A stretch of DNA of 5,818 nt from CAYLLT01 sp964591605 (GTDB lineage Bacteria > Planctomycetota > Phycisphaerae > UBA1845 > PWPN01). Positions 1 to 5,080 of this stretch are shown in pieces. The notes beneath the pieces were generated by a model, which saw nothing but the letters and a program-made list of their open reading frames with translations, was not told where the DNA came from and did not search any database. Numbering within the stretch: the stretch's first letter is position 1; the number at the start of each line of letters is the position of its first letter. The position numbers and the translations under genes are program-made. Location of the stretch: assembly GCA_964591605.1 (NCBI GenBank), contig CAZQEN010000433.1, positions 1 through 5,818 of the forward strand, given 5' to 3'.

Positions 1-88
1 CCTGGCCGGCCTGTTCGGCTTCCAGCCCGAGGAGTTCTTCGAAATCGAAGACCCCGCCCACCGGGAAGCGGTCAAAGTGAAGTTCTGA
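1..88 (+). CDS. C-terminal end of an unrecognised protein (partial)
   Basis: The frame starting at base 2 is open from the window edge to a TGA at 86-88 and gives 28 residues ending in EAVKVKF. The fragment is acidic in the middle (PEEFFEIEDPAH) with a basic, beta-like end, and no stop interrupts it. This looks like the tail of a soluble protein, but the piece is too short to assign to a family and I do not recognise it. It points the same way as the recombinase that follows. The 130-base gap and the separate promoter-like sequence at 161-189 suggest that the two are not one operon. Confidence 0.55.
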   Translation, partial: LAGLFGFQPEEFFEIEDPAHREAVKVKF

Positions 89-160
89 CCCGCCCGCAGC
101 CTCCTCACCCCGCCGCGGCCGCCCCCGTCGAGTCCGGCTGCGCCTCCGCCTGAATGCAAC
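89..160. other. C-rich, gene-free spacer
   Basis: This stretch after the first gene's stop is strongly C-rich and comparatively G-poor on the + strand, and has no convincing hairpin followed by a T tract. C-rich, G-poor RNA is the kind of sequence Rho factor prefers, so Rho-dependent termination of the upstream gene is possible. That is inference from composition only. The only palindrome seen is the short GCGGCCGC at about 115-122. Confidence 0.25.
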
Positions 161-189
161 TTGACAGATCACGATTGCTGTGTCATCCT
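161..189 (+). promoter_or_regulatory. Candidate sigma-70 promoter for the recombinase/ACP pair
   Basis: A perfect TTGACA (-35 consensus) lies at 161-166. A 17-base spacer leads to CATCCT at 184-189, which matches the -10 consensus at only three of six positions. Transcription would start near 196, leaving a leader of about 25 bases before the start chosen at 221. The exact -35 stands out in such GC-rich sequence; the -10 is weak. If the promoter is real, the TTG at 161 belongs to the -35 box and is not a start codon. Confidence 0.35.
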
Positions 190-209
190 GTACGCAACAG
201 AACTGATCT

Positions 210-215
210 GGAGAG
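210..215 (+). promoter_or_regulatory. Ribosome binding site deciding the recombinase start
   Basis: GGAGAG lies five bases before TTG 221. It is the only good Shine-Dalgarno match upstream of the conserved domain in this frame, and it argues for a 208-residue product over the 228-residue reading from TTG 161. ATG 251 falls inside the conserved LTPEM segment and is too late to be the start. Confidence 0.5.
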
Positions 216-220
216 ATGCA

Positions 221-847
221 TTGAGACAACCCTGGACGTTAACGCCCGAGATGTTCCTGTCGGAGGGGCAGGCCCGGGGCCTGCTGCGCCACGTGCGGGA
301 GCAGGAGCGCCGGGCGAAACCGGATCGGACGTCCCGATCGGTGGATCGGCTGATTGTCGAAATCCTGCTGTTTACGGGGCTGCGCAACTCCGAGCTCTGC
401 GGGTTGCGGGCGGAGGATGTACGCCGCGAGACCGGAGCAGCGGTTTTCACGATTCGCGGCCCTCGCGGGCGGGTGGATCGACACGTCTACGCGCCGGTGG
501 AGTTGTCCGGACTCATCCGCTCATACCTGGCGGAGATCCGGCCGGCCTTGCAGCGACGTTCCTCTGTGCGCTCGCCCGCCCTGATCCTGAACGAACGCGG
601 CAACCCCTATGACCGCACCGCGCTGTATCGGCGGGTCGTGCGGATCCTGACGGAAGCCGGTCTGGGCGAGCGGGCGAGCGTGCAGCTTCTTCGCCACACC
701 TGCGGCTACCTGGCGTACCTGCGCACGGGGGGGAACCTGCTGTTCGTGCAGCGCCAGCTCGGGCACGCCCACCCGATGGTGACGGCGATTTATGCACAGT
801 TCGTGGAGGAGGACTACGGGAGGCTTGCCAATCAAATGACCCTCTGA
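221..847 (+). CDS. Catalytic-domain-only tyrosine recombinase (phage integrase family)
   Basis: This 208-residue protein belongs to the tyrosine recombinase family, which cuts and rejoins DNA through a 3'-phosphotyrosine link. Visible motifs: catalytic Arg55 in TGLRNSEL, Arg158 in QLLRHT, His182 in LGHAHP, and the nucleophile Tyr191 nine residues later in IYAQF. The usual first His of HxxR is Gln155, and the GKGxKER-like strand that normally supplies the active-site Lys reads GPRGRVDRH, with Arg only. The protein begins at the catalytic domain (LTPEMFLSEGQ) and lacks the N-terminal SAM-like core-binding domain of XerC/D-type enzymes. I chose TTG at 221 because GGAGAG (210-215) sits five bases upstream. 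The same frame opens at TTG 161, but without a ribosome site and inside a -35-like box. An acyl carrier protein gene follows 18 bases downstream. Family membership is secure; activity and target are unknown. Confidence 0.88.
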   Translation: MRQPWTLTPEMFLSEGQARGLLRHVREQERRAKPDRTSRSVDRLIVEILLFTGLRNSELCGLRAEDVRRETGAAVFTIRGPRGRVDRHVYAPVELSGLIRSYLAEIRPALQRRSSVRSPALILNERGNPYDRTALYRRVVRILTEAGLGERASVQLLRHTCGYLAYLRTGGNLLFVQRQLGHAHPMVTAIYAQFVEEDYGRLANQMTL

Positions 848-865
848 ACAACGAAAGGAGAAACC

Positions 866-1258
866 ATGGTGACGGCCGAACTGGAACAGACGGTGCGCGA
901 GATGATCGCCGACGTGCTCGCGCTGGAAATCGACGAAGTCCAGCCGCCCGCCCGCTTCTTCGAAGACCTGAACGGGGAATCCCTGGACCTGCTGGACTTC
1001 ATCTTTCGCGCGGAACACCGCTGGCAGGTGAAGCTTTCGCTGCGGGAGCTGGCCCAGAACGTCAGCGCCGATGGTGTCATCGGACCTGAACTGCTCAGCG
1101 AGCTGAAGCGGCGGGCGCCGTTTCTGAACTTCACTCCCTTCGAAAGAAACCCCGAGCAGGCCCGCGCGAGCGAGTTGTTCACGGTCTCCGCCCTCACGCA
1201 GTGGGTGGCCGCGGCAATCGAGGAGAAAGAACTCCGGGGAGCACAGCCCGCGGTGTGA
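866..1258 (+). CDS. Acyl carrier protein-like phosphopantetheine-binding protein with an insertion
   Basis: The gene encodes 130 residues. The first 60 match the acyl carrier protein fold: helix I (EQTVREMIADVLAL), the loop EIDEVQPPARFFEDL, and the attachment motif DLNGESLD, in which Ser39 would carry 4'-phosphopantetheine (family form DLGADSLD, at the N-terminus of helix II). The last helix is recognisable near residues 106-120 (TVSALTQWVAAAIEE). Between them lie about 45 extra residues (roughly 60-105) with no counterpart in ordinary ACPs of about 80 residues. The start is well supported: AAAGGAG lies five bases upstream of the ATG. With only 18 bases between it and the recombinase stop, the two are probably co-transcribed. 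No fatty acid or polyketide enzyme is visible nearby, so the acyl cargo and partner enzyme are unknown. The Ser indicates that it can be charged; this is inferred from the motif. Confidence 0.85.
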   Translation: MVTAELEQTVREMIADVLALEIDEVQPPARFFEDLNGESLDLLDFIFRAEHRWQVKLSLRELAQNVSADGVIGPELLSELKRRAPFLNFTPFERNPEQARASELFTVSALTQWVAAAIEEKELRGAQPAV

Positions 1259-1329
1259 TGGACCGGGCCGGTGCGGTCTGCCCTCGCCCGCCACGCCGGA
1301 TCTTCGACTTGCACGTCGGGTTCCCGCCC

Positions 1330-1344
1330 GCGCCGCTGCGGCGC
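1330..1344. terminator. Hairpin between convergent genes, possible terminator
   Basis: A perfect six-base-pair GC stem (GCGCCG / CGGCGC) with loop CTG lies in the 91-base gap between the ACP stop and the glycosidase stop, which face each other. Its symmetry could serve both directions. No T tract follows on either strand, so an intrinsic terminator is only possible. A weaker five-pair stem (GACCG 1261-1265 with CGGTC 1274-1278) lies just after the ACP stop. Confidence 0.3.
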
Positions 1345-1349
1345 AGGGT

Positions 1350-1568
1350 TCAGTCGGCGCAGTCGAGCATCGGCGGGAGGTTGGGGCCACTGAGGCAGTC
1401 GAGGAAGATGCGCAGGTCGTCGGCGTCAACGTCTTCGCCGGGGTCGAGACGGGCGTCCGCGCAGGCGGGGTCGAGCTGGGGAATAGCGGGGGCGGTCAGG
1501 CAGGCCTGCATGAGGCCGAAATCCTCGAGATCCACGTCGCCGTCGCGGTTGAAGTCGGCCCGGACGGT
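1350..1568 (-). other. Dockerin/EF-hand-like C-terminal region of the glycosidase
   Basis: Residues 811-882 carry two copies of a DxNxDGxVxxxD-type calcium loop, each followed by a helix containing Cys (LMQACL and IFLDCL). The first loop (ADFNRDGDVDLEDF) is intact. In the second (ARLDPGEDVDADDL) the first Asp is Arg, the third ligand is Gly and the glycine is Glu, so calcium binding there is doubtful. In planctomycetes such tails are widespread on exported proteins; their binding partner is not established as a classical cellulosome cohesin. Confidence 0.7.
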
Positions 1569-3998
1569 CGGCGAGACCGTCAAGACCAGGACCGTGATCT
1601 CGGCGTCCTCCATCGTGAAGGAAAAGCCGCGGGTGTCCAGCCCGGCGGTCACGTCCTGCTGCGTCCACGACAGGCCGCTGGAGTGCGTGAGGCTGGTATC
1701 GCCGCCCTGGGTGTCGGCGCCGGGCTTGCCGAACTGTTTGAGTGTGGCCGAAAGCAGTCTGCTGGGTGCGAGCGCGAAGCTCACGGTCACCGGCGTCGCG
1801 TCGTCGAAGTTCAGGCCCCAGATCGCGAGTTTCGAGCGGTCGGACTGCCGGGTGGTGACGTAGAAGCGAAATGTGGTATCGGCGGGCGACAGGCCGAGCG
1901 TGTTGCTGGAGGCGATCAGCACATCGCCCATGTCGGCGACCAGGCCGGCAAACGCCCCGGTCGGACCGAGCTTGCTCTGCGGCTGCTCCCAGAACGTTCC
2001 ACCCAGCACGCCGTCCTCGGCGAAGCAGAAGCACGTCTCGGCGACGCCCAGGGCGCTGGCCATCGACGACTGCATGTAGCCGGGGGCGTCCCAGTTGACC
2101 GGGTTCCACTCAGAGGCAACGAGCCCGACATGGGCCCGGCCCGCCGCCGCGAGGGCGGACCGCACGCCGCTCGATTTGCCGGCCAGATACGCGCGATAGT
2201 CGCGCAGGGCGGCGGCCATGCCTTCGGGCCAGCCCCAGTTGGCCTTGATGACCCCGTAGTAGGGGTGATAGCTGACGAAATCGAGCGGGGCGGCCGGATC
2301 GGCGGCGATCGCGCTGAGCCACTGCCCGCTGCCGGCCGGGTTGGCTGGGTCGATCAGGCAGGGGCCGAATTTCAGGGTCGGGTCGACGGCCAGCATGGCG
2401 GCCGCGATGGACTTGTAAGCGGCCAGATAATCGGCCGGGCTGAGATAGTGGTTGCTCAGGAAACCCGAGATGGCCCCCAGTTCCGGCTCGTTGCCGATCT
2501 CCCAGTACTGCACGGGCGGAACGGCCGGCTCGCCGGGCGCGAGCAGTACGGGGCGGCCCTGCCAGTTGACAATCGAGTTGTAGACGCGGAGATCGTCGCC
2601 GGCGAGCTGCCCCTCCTGGCCCTGGCGGTAGTTCTGGACAATGACGTTCGTGTAGCGCACCCAGTCGGCGGCGAGCCCTTCGGGATTGGCCGTCTGGCAC
2701 ACGAAGGTCTCGTCGGCGCTCGGGTCGCGATAGCCGCCGCCGAAGACGTTGGCGGTGAGCATCGGGTCGGCGGCGCGGTCGCGCGCCTGCTGAAGGAACT
2801 CGAGAGTGGTGAAGTGCCCGCCGACCCGGCCCCAGTTGGCCCCGCTGTCGATGTCGCGCCAGTCGTACGTATCGGCGTCGAGTCCGCCGGCCAGGCCGCG
2901 GGCCAGCGAGCCGGCGGTCAGGTTCCACAGCGGCGTCCAGCCGGCGCTGGGCACTGAGCGATACGGGCACTGGCCGCGCACCCAGTCGCTCAAGGGCGTG
3001 CCCTGATTCACATCGAGGACCGGACGGGCATCGAGCGTCATGGCCGTGGCCGCCGGCCCCCAGGCGGAGGGGCAATAGCCGCTGGTGCTCCGCGAGGCAC
3101 GCACCGAGAACGAATACTGCGTGCTCCAGCGCAGGCCGGCGACGGTTCTTGTTCCCCATGCGCTACGGCTGTACCACTGCGGCCGCGTGCCGAGCACGCC
3201 GCTCGACTGCAGAAACTGTCTGCCGCCCATGGCAGGGGAAACGGTGACGCAATACACGTCGGAGGACGAATCGGCGGGGTTGATCGTCAAGTCGACGCTG
3301 GTCGATGTGGGATTCGTGAGCACCGGCGGCTGGGGCGTTGCGACGGTCGTGGCGCAGGGCGCGGCGACCACGTCGAACCACTGCCCGCCGTGGACCCAGC
3401 CGATGACAAAGCTCGCGTCGGCCAGCCAGACGTCCGCGTCATTCATCACCGGGTTATGTGCCCAGGCGGGCTTGACGGTGAATGTGAAGGCGACGGTGCG
3501 CGTGCCGCTGCCGCCGGTGGCCTTGCCGCCGGGCGTCATCTCGCAGGAAATCGGCGTCAGATATGCGGTGCCCCCCCAGGCGTCGGTGCGATAGCCCCAG
3601 CGCCCGCCGCCGGTCGCATCGGCGAGGACCCAGGTCCCGCCGTACTGCGTCACGTCGGCGTCGGTCTTGCCCCAGGTCAGATAGCCGCGGCCCAGGCTCG
3701 TTTCCCCGCCCGATTCGGTGTAGCCAAAGAGGACGCGCACGGTGCGCAGGTCGTCGTAGCCGTCGGCATCGGTGATGAGCGTCGTGACGGTGTAGGGCGT
3801 GGCATCGTCGGCCATCAGTGTGGCCGCGCTGACCTGCGGGGCCGATGTCATCACCGGCGGCGTGGCCGCACGCGCGGCAAGTGCGGTGCCCAGGCAGACA
3901 CACGCGGCCAGCCGGATTCCAGGCAGGCTGCGAGAACGATGGCGTGACGAAGCGAAACGCAAGGTGCAGACCTCAAGCCATATCCGCGATTCCGACAT
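1350..3998 (-). CDS. Secreted clan GH-A glycoside hydrolase (GH51-like active site) with dockerin-like C-terminus
   Basis: This 882-residue exported enzyme probably hydrolyses plant- or algal-type polysaccharide. In order: a signal peptide (basic region to about residue 29, hydrophobic LAACVCLGTALAA, cleavage near ARA-A44); a Trp/Gly-rich beta domain (about 46-220) that I do not recognise; a fibronectin III-like domain (about 225-322); a TIM-barrel catalytic domain (about 325-680); a beta-sandwich (about 700-810); and a dockerin/EF-hand tail (811-882). The acid/base is Glu504 in YWEIGNEPE and the nucleophile Glu630 in ASEWNPVNW. The GNE and EWN motifs, and SYHPYYG before the nucleophile, resemble GH51 arabinofuranosidases, with GH39 and GH79 as alternatives. 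The tail has one good calcium loop (Asp815, Asn817, Asp819, Asp821, Asp826) and one degenerate loop. ATG 3998 has no ribosome site. TTG 3962 (codon 13) has GAGG eight bases upstream and leaves a neater signal peptide, so the true product may be 870 residues. Substrate is not determinable here. Confidence 0.88.
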   Translation of the reverse strand: MSESRIWLEVCTLRFASSRHRSRSLPGIRLAACVCLGTALAARAATPPVMTSAPQVSAATLMADDATPYTVTTLITDADGYDDLRTVRVLFGYTESGGETSLGRGYLTWGKTDADVTQYGGTWVLADATGGGRWGYRTDAWGGTAYLTPISCEMTPGGKATGGSGTRTVAFTFTVKPAWAHNPVMNDADVWLADASFVIGWVHGGQWFDVVAAPCATTVATPQPPVLTNPTSTSVDLTINPADSSSDVYCVTVSPAMGGRQFLQSSGVLGTRPQWYSRSAWGTRTVAGLRWSTQYSFSVRASRSTSGYCPSAWGPAATAMTLDARPVLDVNQGTPLSDWVRGQCPYRSVPSAGWTPLWNLTAGSLARGLAGGLDADTYDWRDIDSGANWGRVGGHFTTLEFLQQARDRAADPMLTANVFGGGYRDPSADETFVCQTANPEGLAADWVRYTNVIVQNYRQGQEGQLAGDDLRVYNSIVNWQGRPVLLAPGEPAVPPVQYWEIGNEPELGAISGFLSNHYLSPADYLAAYKSIAAAMLAVDPTLKFGPCLIDPANPAGSGQWLSAIAADPAAPLDFVSYHPYYGVIKANWGWPEGMAAALRDYRAYLAGKSSGVRSALAAAGRAHVGLVASEWNPVNWDAPGYMQSSMASALGVAETCFCFAEDGVLGGTFWEQPQSKLGPTGAFAGLVADMGDVLIASSNTLGLSPADTTFRFYVTTRQSDRSKLAIWGLNFDDATPVTVSFALAPSRLLSATLKQFGKPGADTQGGDTSLTHSSGLSWTQQDVTAGLDTRGFSFTMEDAEITVLVLTVSPTVRADFNRDGDVDLEDFGLMQACLTAPAIPQLDPACADARLDPGEDVDADDLRIFLDCLSGPNLPPMLDCAD
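3971..3974 (-). promoter_or_regulatory. Ribosome binding site for an alternative glycosidase start
   Basis: Read on the minus strand, GAGG lies eight bases before the in-frame TTG whose first base is 3962. ATG 3998 has no such site. This supports a start 12 codons inside the longest reading, giving a signal peptide that begins MRFASSRHRSRSL. Confidence 0.35.
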
Positions 3999-3999
3999 C

Positions 4000-4029
4000 A
4001 GTTTAACGGCGTACGGGCAAGAGCATCAA
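4000..4029 (-). promoter_or_regulatory. Candidate promoter for the glycosidase
   Basis: On the minus strand, TTGATG (4024-4029, four of six matches to the -35) is followed after 18 bases by TAAACT (4000-4005, four of six matches to the -10). Transcription would start near 3993, inside or just after ATG 3998. The mRNA would then be leaderless from that ATG, or translation would begin at TTG 3962. Both boxes are imperfect, so this is a suggestion. Confidence 0.28.
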
Positions 4030-4098
4030 CAGAACGCAGGCCAGCGGCGGTGGGATTGAACGGACCCATGCGGGAAGAGGCAGCGCCGCCCGGGAAGG

Positions 4099-4308
4099 GT
4101 GGGAAAGTGAGAAGGTACGAAAGTACGGCGGGAGAGAGTCCGGGGGGAGAAAGTGCGAACGCGAGAAAGCCAGAGTACGAAGGCCTCATGTGAGAGAGTC
4201 GAAGGGTGCGACCGTGAGAAGGTGCGAAAGTCAGAGCGTGGGAAACTGGGAAGTAGGTACTTTCACACTTTCACACTTTCTCACTTTCTCACTTTCTCAC
4301 TTTCGCAC
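4099..4308. repeat. Degenerate 8-bp tandem repeat that switches strand
   Basis: The left part (4099-4253) is built from degenerate copies of GTGNGAAA. Clear ones start at 4099, 4107, 4115, 4145, 4153 and 4161, with an unbroken run of eight in register from 4190 to 4253. After a seven-base centre (TAGGTAC, 4254-4260) the right part (4261-4308) is six copies of the reverse complement TTTCNCAC, differing only at the fifth base (A, A, T, T, T, G). The right arm can pair with 4206-4253 at about 37 of 48 positions, capped by AAGTA/TACTT, so a long imperfect hairpin or cruciform is possible. The period is not a multiple of three and no ribosome site is present, so it is not coding. With flanks, this accounts for most of the gene-free stretch 3999-4396. 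Confidence 0.85.
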
Positions 4309-4345
4309 GTCGTCACTGACTCGCCCAGCGATTGTCGCGCAACGG

Positions 4346-4357
4346 TTCTCGCGAGAA
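4346..4357. repeat. 12-bp perfect palindrome downstream of the Uma2 gene
   Basis: TTCTCGCGAGAA is a perfect palindrome about 40 bases beyond the Uma2 stop, between that gene and the octamer array. It could be a protein-binding site or part of a weak termination structure, but it has no loop and no T tract. Nothing else is seen in 4309-4396. Confidence 0.3.
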
Positions 4358-4396
4358 GCGGCGATACGATCAGCGACTCCGGCCGCAACCAGCGGC

Positions 4397-5014
4397 TCAT
4401 CCCCGTTTGGCGGCGGCGAATACCTCTGACAGCCGCAGCGAAAAGCCCGGCAGCAGCGGCGTGCGGATGACGCCCCTGCGATCATACCTGGTTTCGCGCC
4501 AGGTATCCCCGCGGCGGATGAGAACGGTGGCGCTTTCTTTCAGCGGGTCGACGATCCAGTACTGGCGGACGCCGGCAGCAAGATAATCCCGAGGCTTAAC
4601 CTCGTAGTCGCGCCGGCGGCTCTGCTTCGAGATCACCTCGATCACAATATCCGGCGTCCACTCGTCCCAGACCTGCTCGTTGTCGCCGGGCGGCGGACTC
4701 AGGTAAATCGTCACGTCCGGGTGGCGCTCCGACTGGAGCTCCCACATCCGCAGACCGCTGTCGTTGCTGCCGGACACGAGAGCGACGCTGTCGCGATGCT
4801 CACGCCAGTAGATTCCAAGTTCAGTGCGCAGAAATCCCACGATGCTGGCGTGTGAAACTCGGGGAATGTTGCTCACGACAACGACTCCCCTTTCCAATTC
4901 GTAGAGATAGCCCGGCATCGGCTCCGCGCGGGCGAACCGCTCCAGCGACATGCGCTTGCCGGCATGCTGCGGCCCCACCGTGACGGCTCGGCGCGTAGTG
5001 ATGGTGTCGGCCAT
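4397..5014 (-). CDS. Uma2 family (DUF820) restriction-endonuclease-fold protein
   Basis: This 205-residue protein has the Uma2/DUF820 signature, a PD-(D/E)xK nuclease-like fold found in many copies in cyanobacteria and planctomycetes. Visible elements: YELERGVVVV near residues 38-46, a conserved His in SHASIVGFL, HPDVTIYL at 98-105 with Asp100, PDIVIEVIS at 121-129 with Glu126, Lys140 in DYEVKPRDYL, then AAGVRQYWIVDP (146-157) and the closing LPGFSLRLSEVF. All the usual blocks are present, so it looks intact. The start is ATG 5014: GGAGGAG (5021-5027) lies six bases upstream. The frame stays open to GTG 5077, but that extension would translate a hairpin and a TATAAT box. It follows proA on the same strand after 66 bases, with its own -10-like box. 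Family membership is clear. The biological role of Uma2 proteins is largely unknown, and nuclease activity here is inferred from fold. Confidence 0.92.
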   Translation of the reverse strand: MADTITTRRAVTVGPQHAGKRMSLERFARAEPMPGYLYELERGVVVVSNIPRVSHASIVGFLRTELGIYWREHRDSVALVSGSNDSGLRMWELQSERHPDVTIYLSPPPGDNEQVWDEWTPDIVIEVISKQSRRRDYEVKPRDYLAAGVRQYWIVDPLKESATVLIRRGDTWRETRYDRRGVIRTPLLPGFSLRLSEVFAAAKRG

Positions 5015-5020
5015 GGGAAG

Positions 5021-5027
5021 CTCCTCC
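5021..5027 (-). promoter_or_regulatory. Strong ribosome binding site of the Uma2 gene
   Basis: Read on the minus strand this is GGAGGAG, six bases before ATG 5014. It is the best Shine-Dalgarno sequence in the window and fixes the start, ruling out the longer reading from GTG 5077. Confidence 0.7.
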
Positions 5028-5033
5028 AACAGG

Positions 5034-5039
5034 ATTATA
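5034..5039 (-). promoter_or_regulatory. Consensus -10 box (TATAAT) upstream of the Uma2 gene
   Basis: The minus strand reads TATAAT exactly, 19 bases before the Uma2 start codon. No recognisable -35 is present 16-18 bases further upstream, where the GC hairpin lies, and there is no TG extension. Transcription would begin near 5027, within the ribosome site, giving a very short leader. The match is perfect but short, so promoter function is plausible but unproven. Confidence 0.4.
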
Positions 5040-5051
5040 CCGGACCAACAT

Positions 5052-5072
5052 GCACCGGCGAGACGCCGGTGC
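5052..5072. repeat. GC-rich palindrome between proA and the Uma2 gene, possible terminator or dispersed repeat
   Basis: GCACCGGCG and CGCCGGTGC form a perfect nine-base-pair stem around a three-base loop (AGA). It starts nine bases beyond the proA stop, so it is well placed to end proA transcription, although the minus-strand sequence after the stem (ATGTTGGT) is not a proper T tract. Short palindromes of this type are often dispersed between genes in planctomycetes, so it may instead be a REP-like unit; copy number cannot be judged from one window. Confidence 0.5.
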
Positions 5073-5080
5073 CACACCGC

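Noticed and set aside
1..1258. Phage or integrative element bounded by attachment sites
   Set aside because: Apart from the recombinase there is no tRNA gene, direct repeat, excisionase, replication or phage gene in view.
521..1429. 302-codon minus-strand frame across the recombinase and ACP genes
   Set aside because: It overlaps two recognised genes on the other strand, crosses their boundary and the hairpin, and shows no domain.
1683..2957. Long open frame on the + strand (424 codons) opposite the glycosidase
   Set aside because: It is antisense to a gene with clear domains. Its composition (Gly, Ala, Arg, Val-rich, no motif) is what GC-rich DNA gives in the opposite frame.
2110..3159. 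349-codon minus-strand frame inside the glycosidase
   Set aside because: It is an Arg/Pro-rich out-of-frame shadow of the glycosidase with no motif.
3390..3947. 185-codon + strand frame opposite the glycosidase N-terminus
   Set aside because: It is an antisense shadow, Gly/Ala/Arg-rich with no recognisable domain.
4099..4308. CRISPR array
   Set aside because: The units are 8 bp, directly adjacent and without spacers, the orientation flips, and no cas gene is present.
4153..4470. Open frames through the octamer array giving repetitive Ser/Phe/Thr/Leu peptides
   Set aside because: The 8-bp period cycles through all three frames, so open frames are a by-product of the repeat. There is no ribosome site, and the frame runs into the Uma2 gene on the other strand.
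5015..5077. N-terminal extension of the Uma2 protein from GTG 5077
   Set aside because: It would translate the palindrome and the TATAAT box. A strong GGAGGAG supports ATG 5014.
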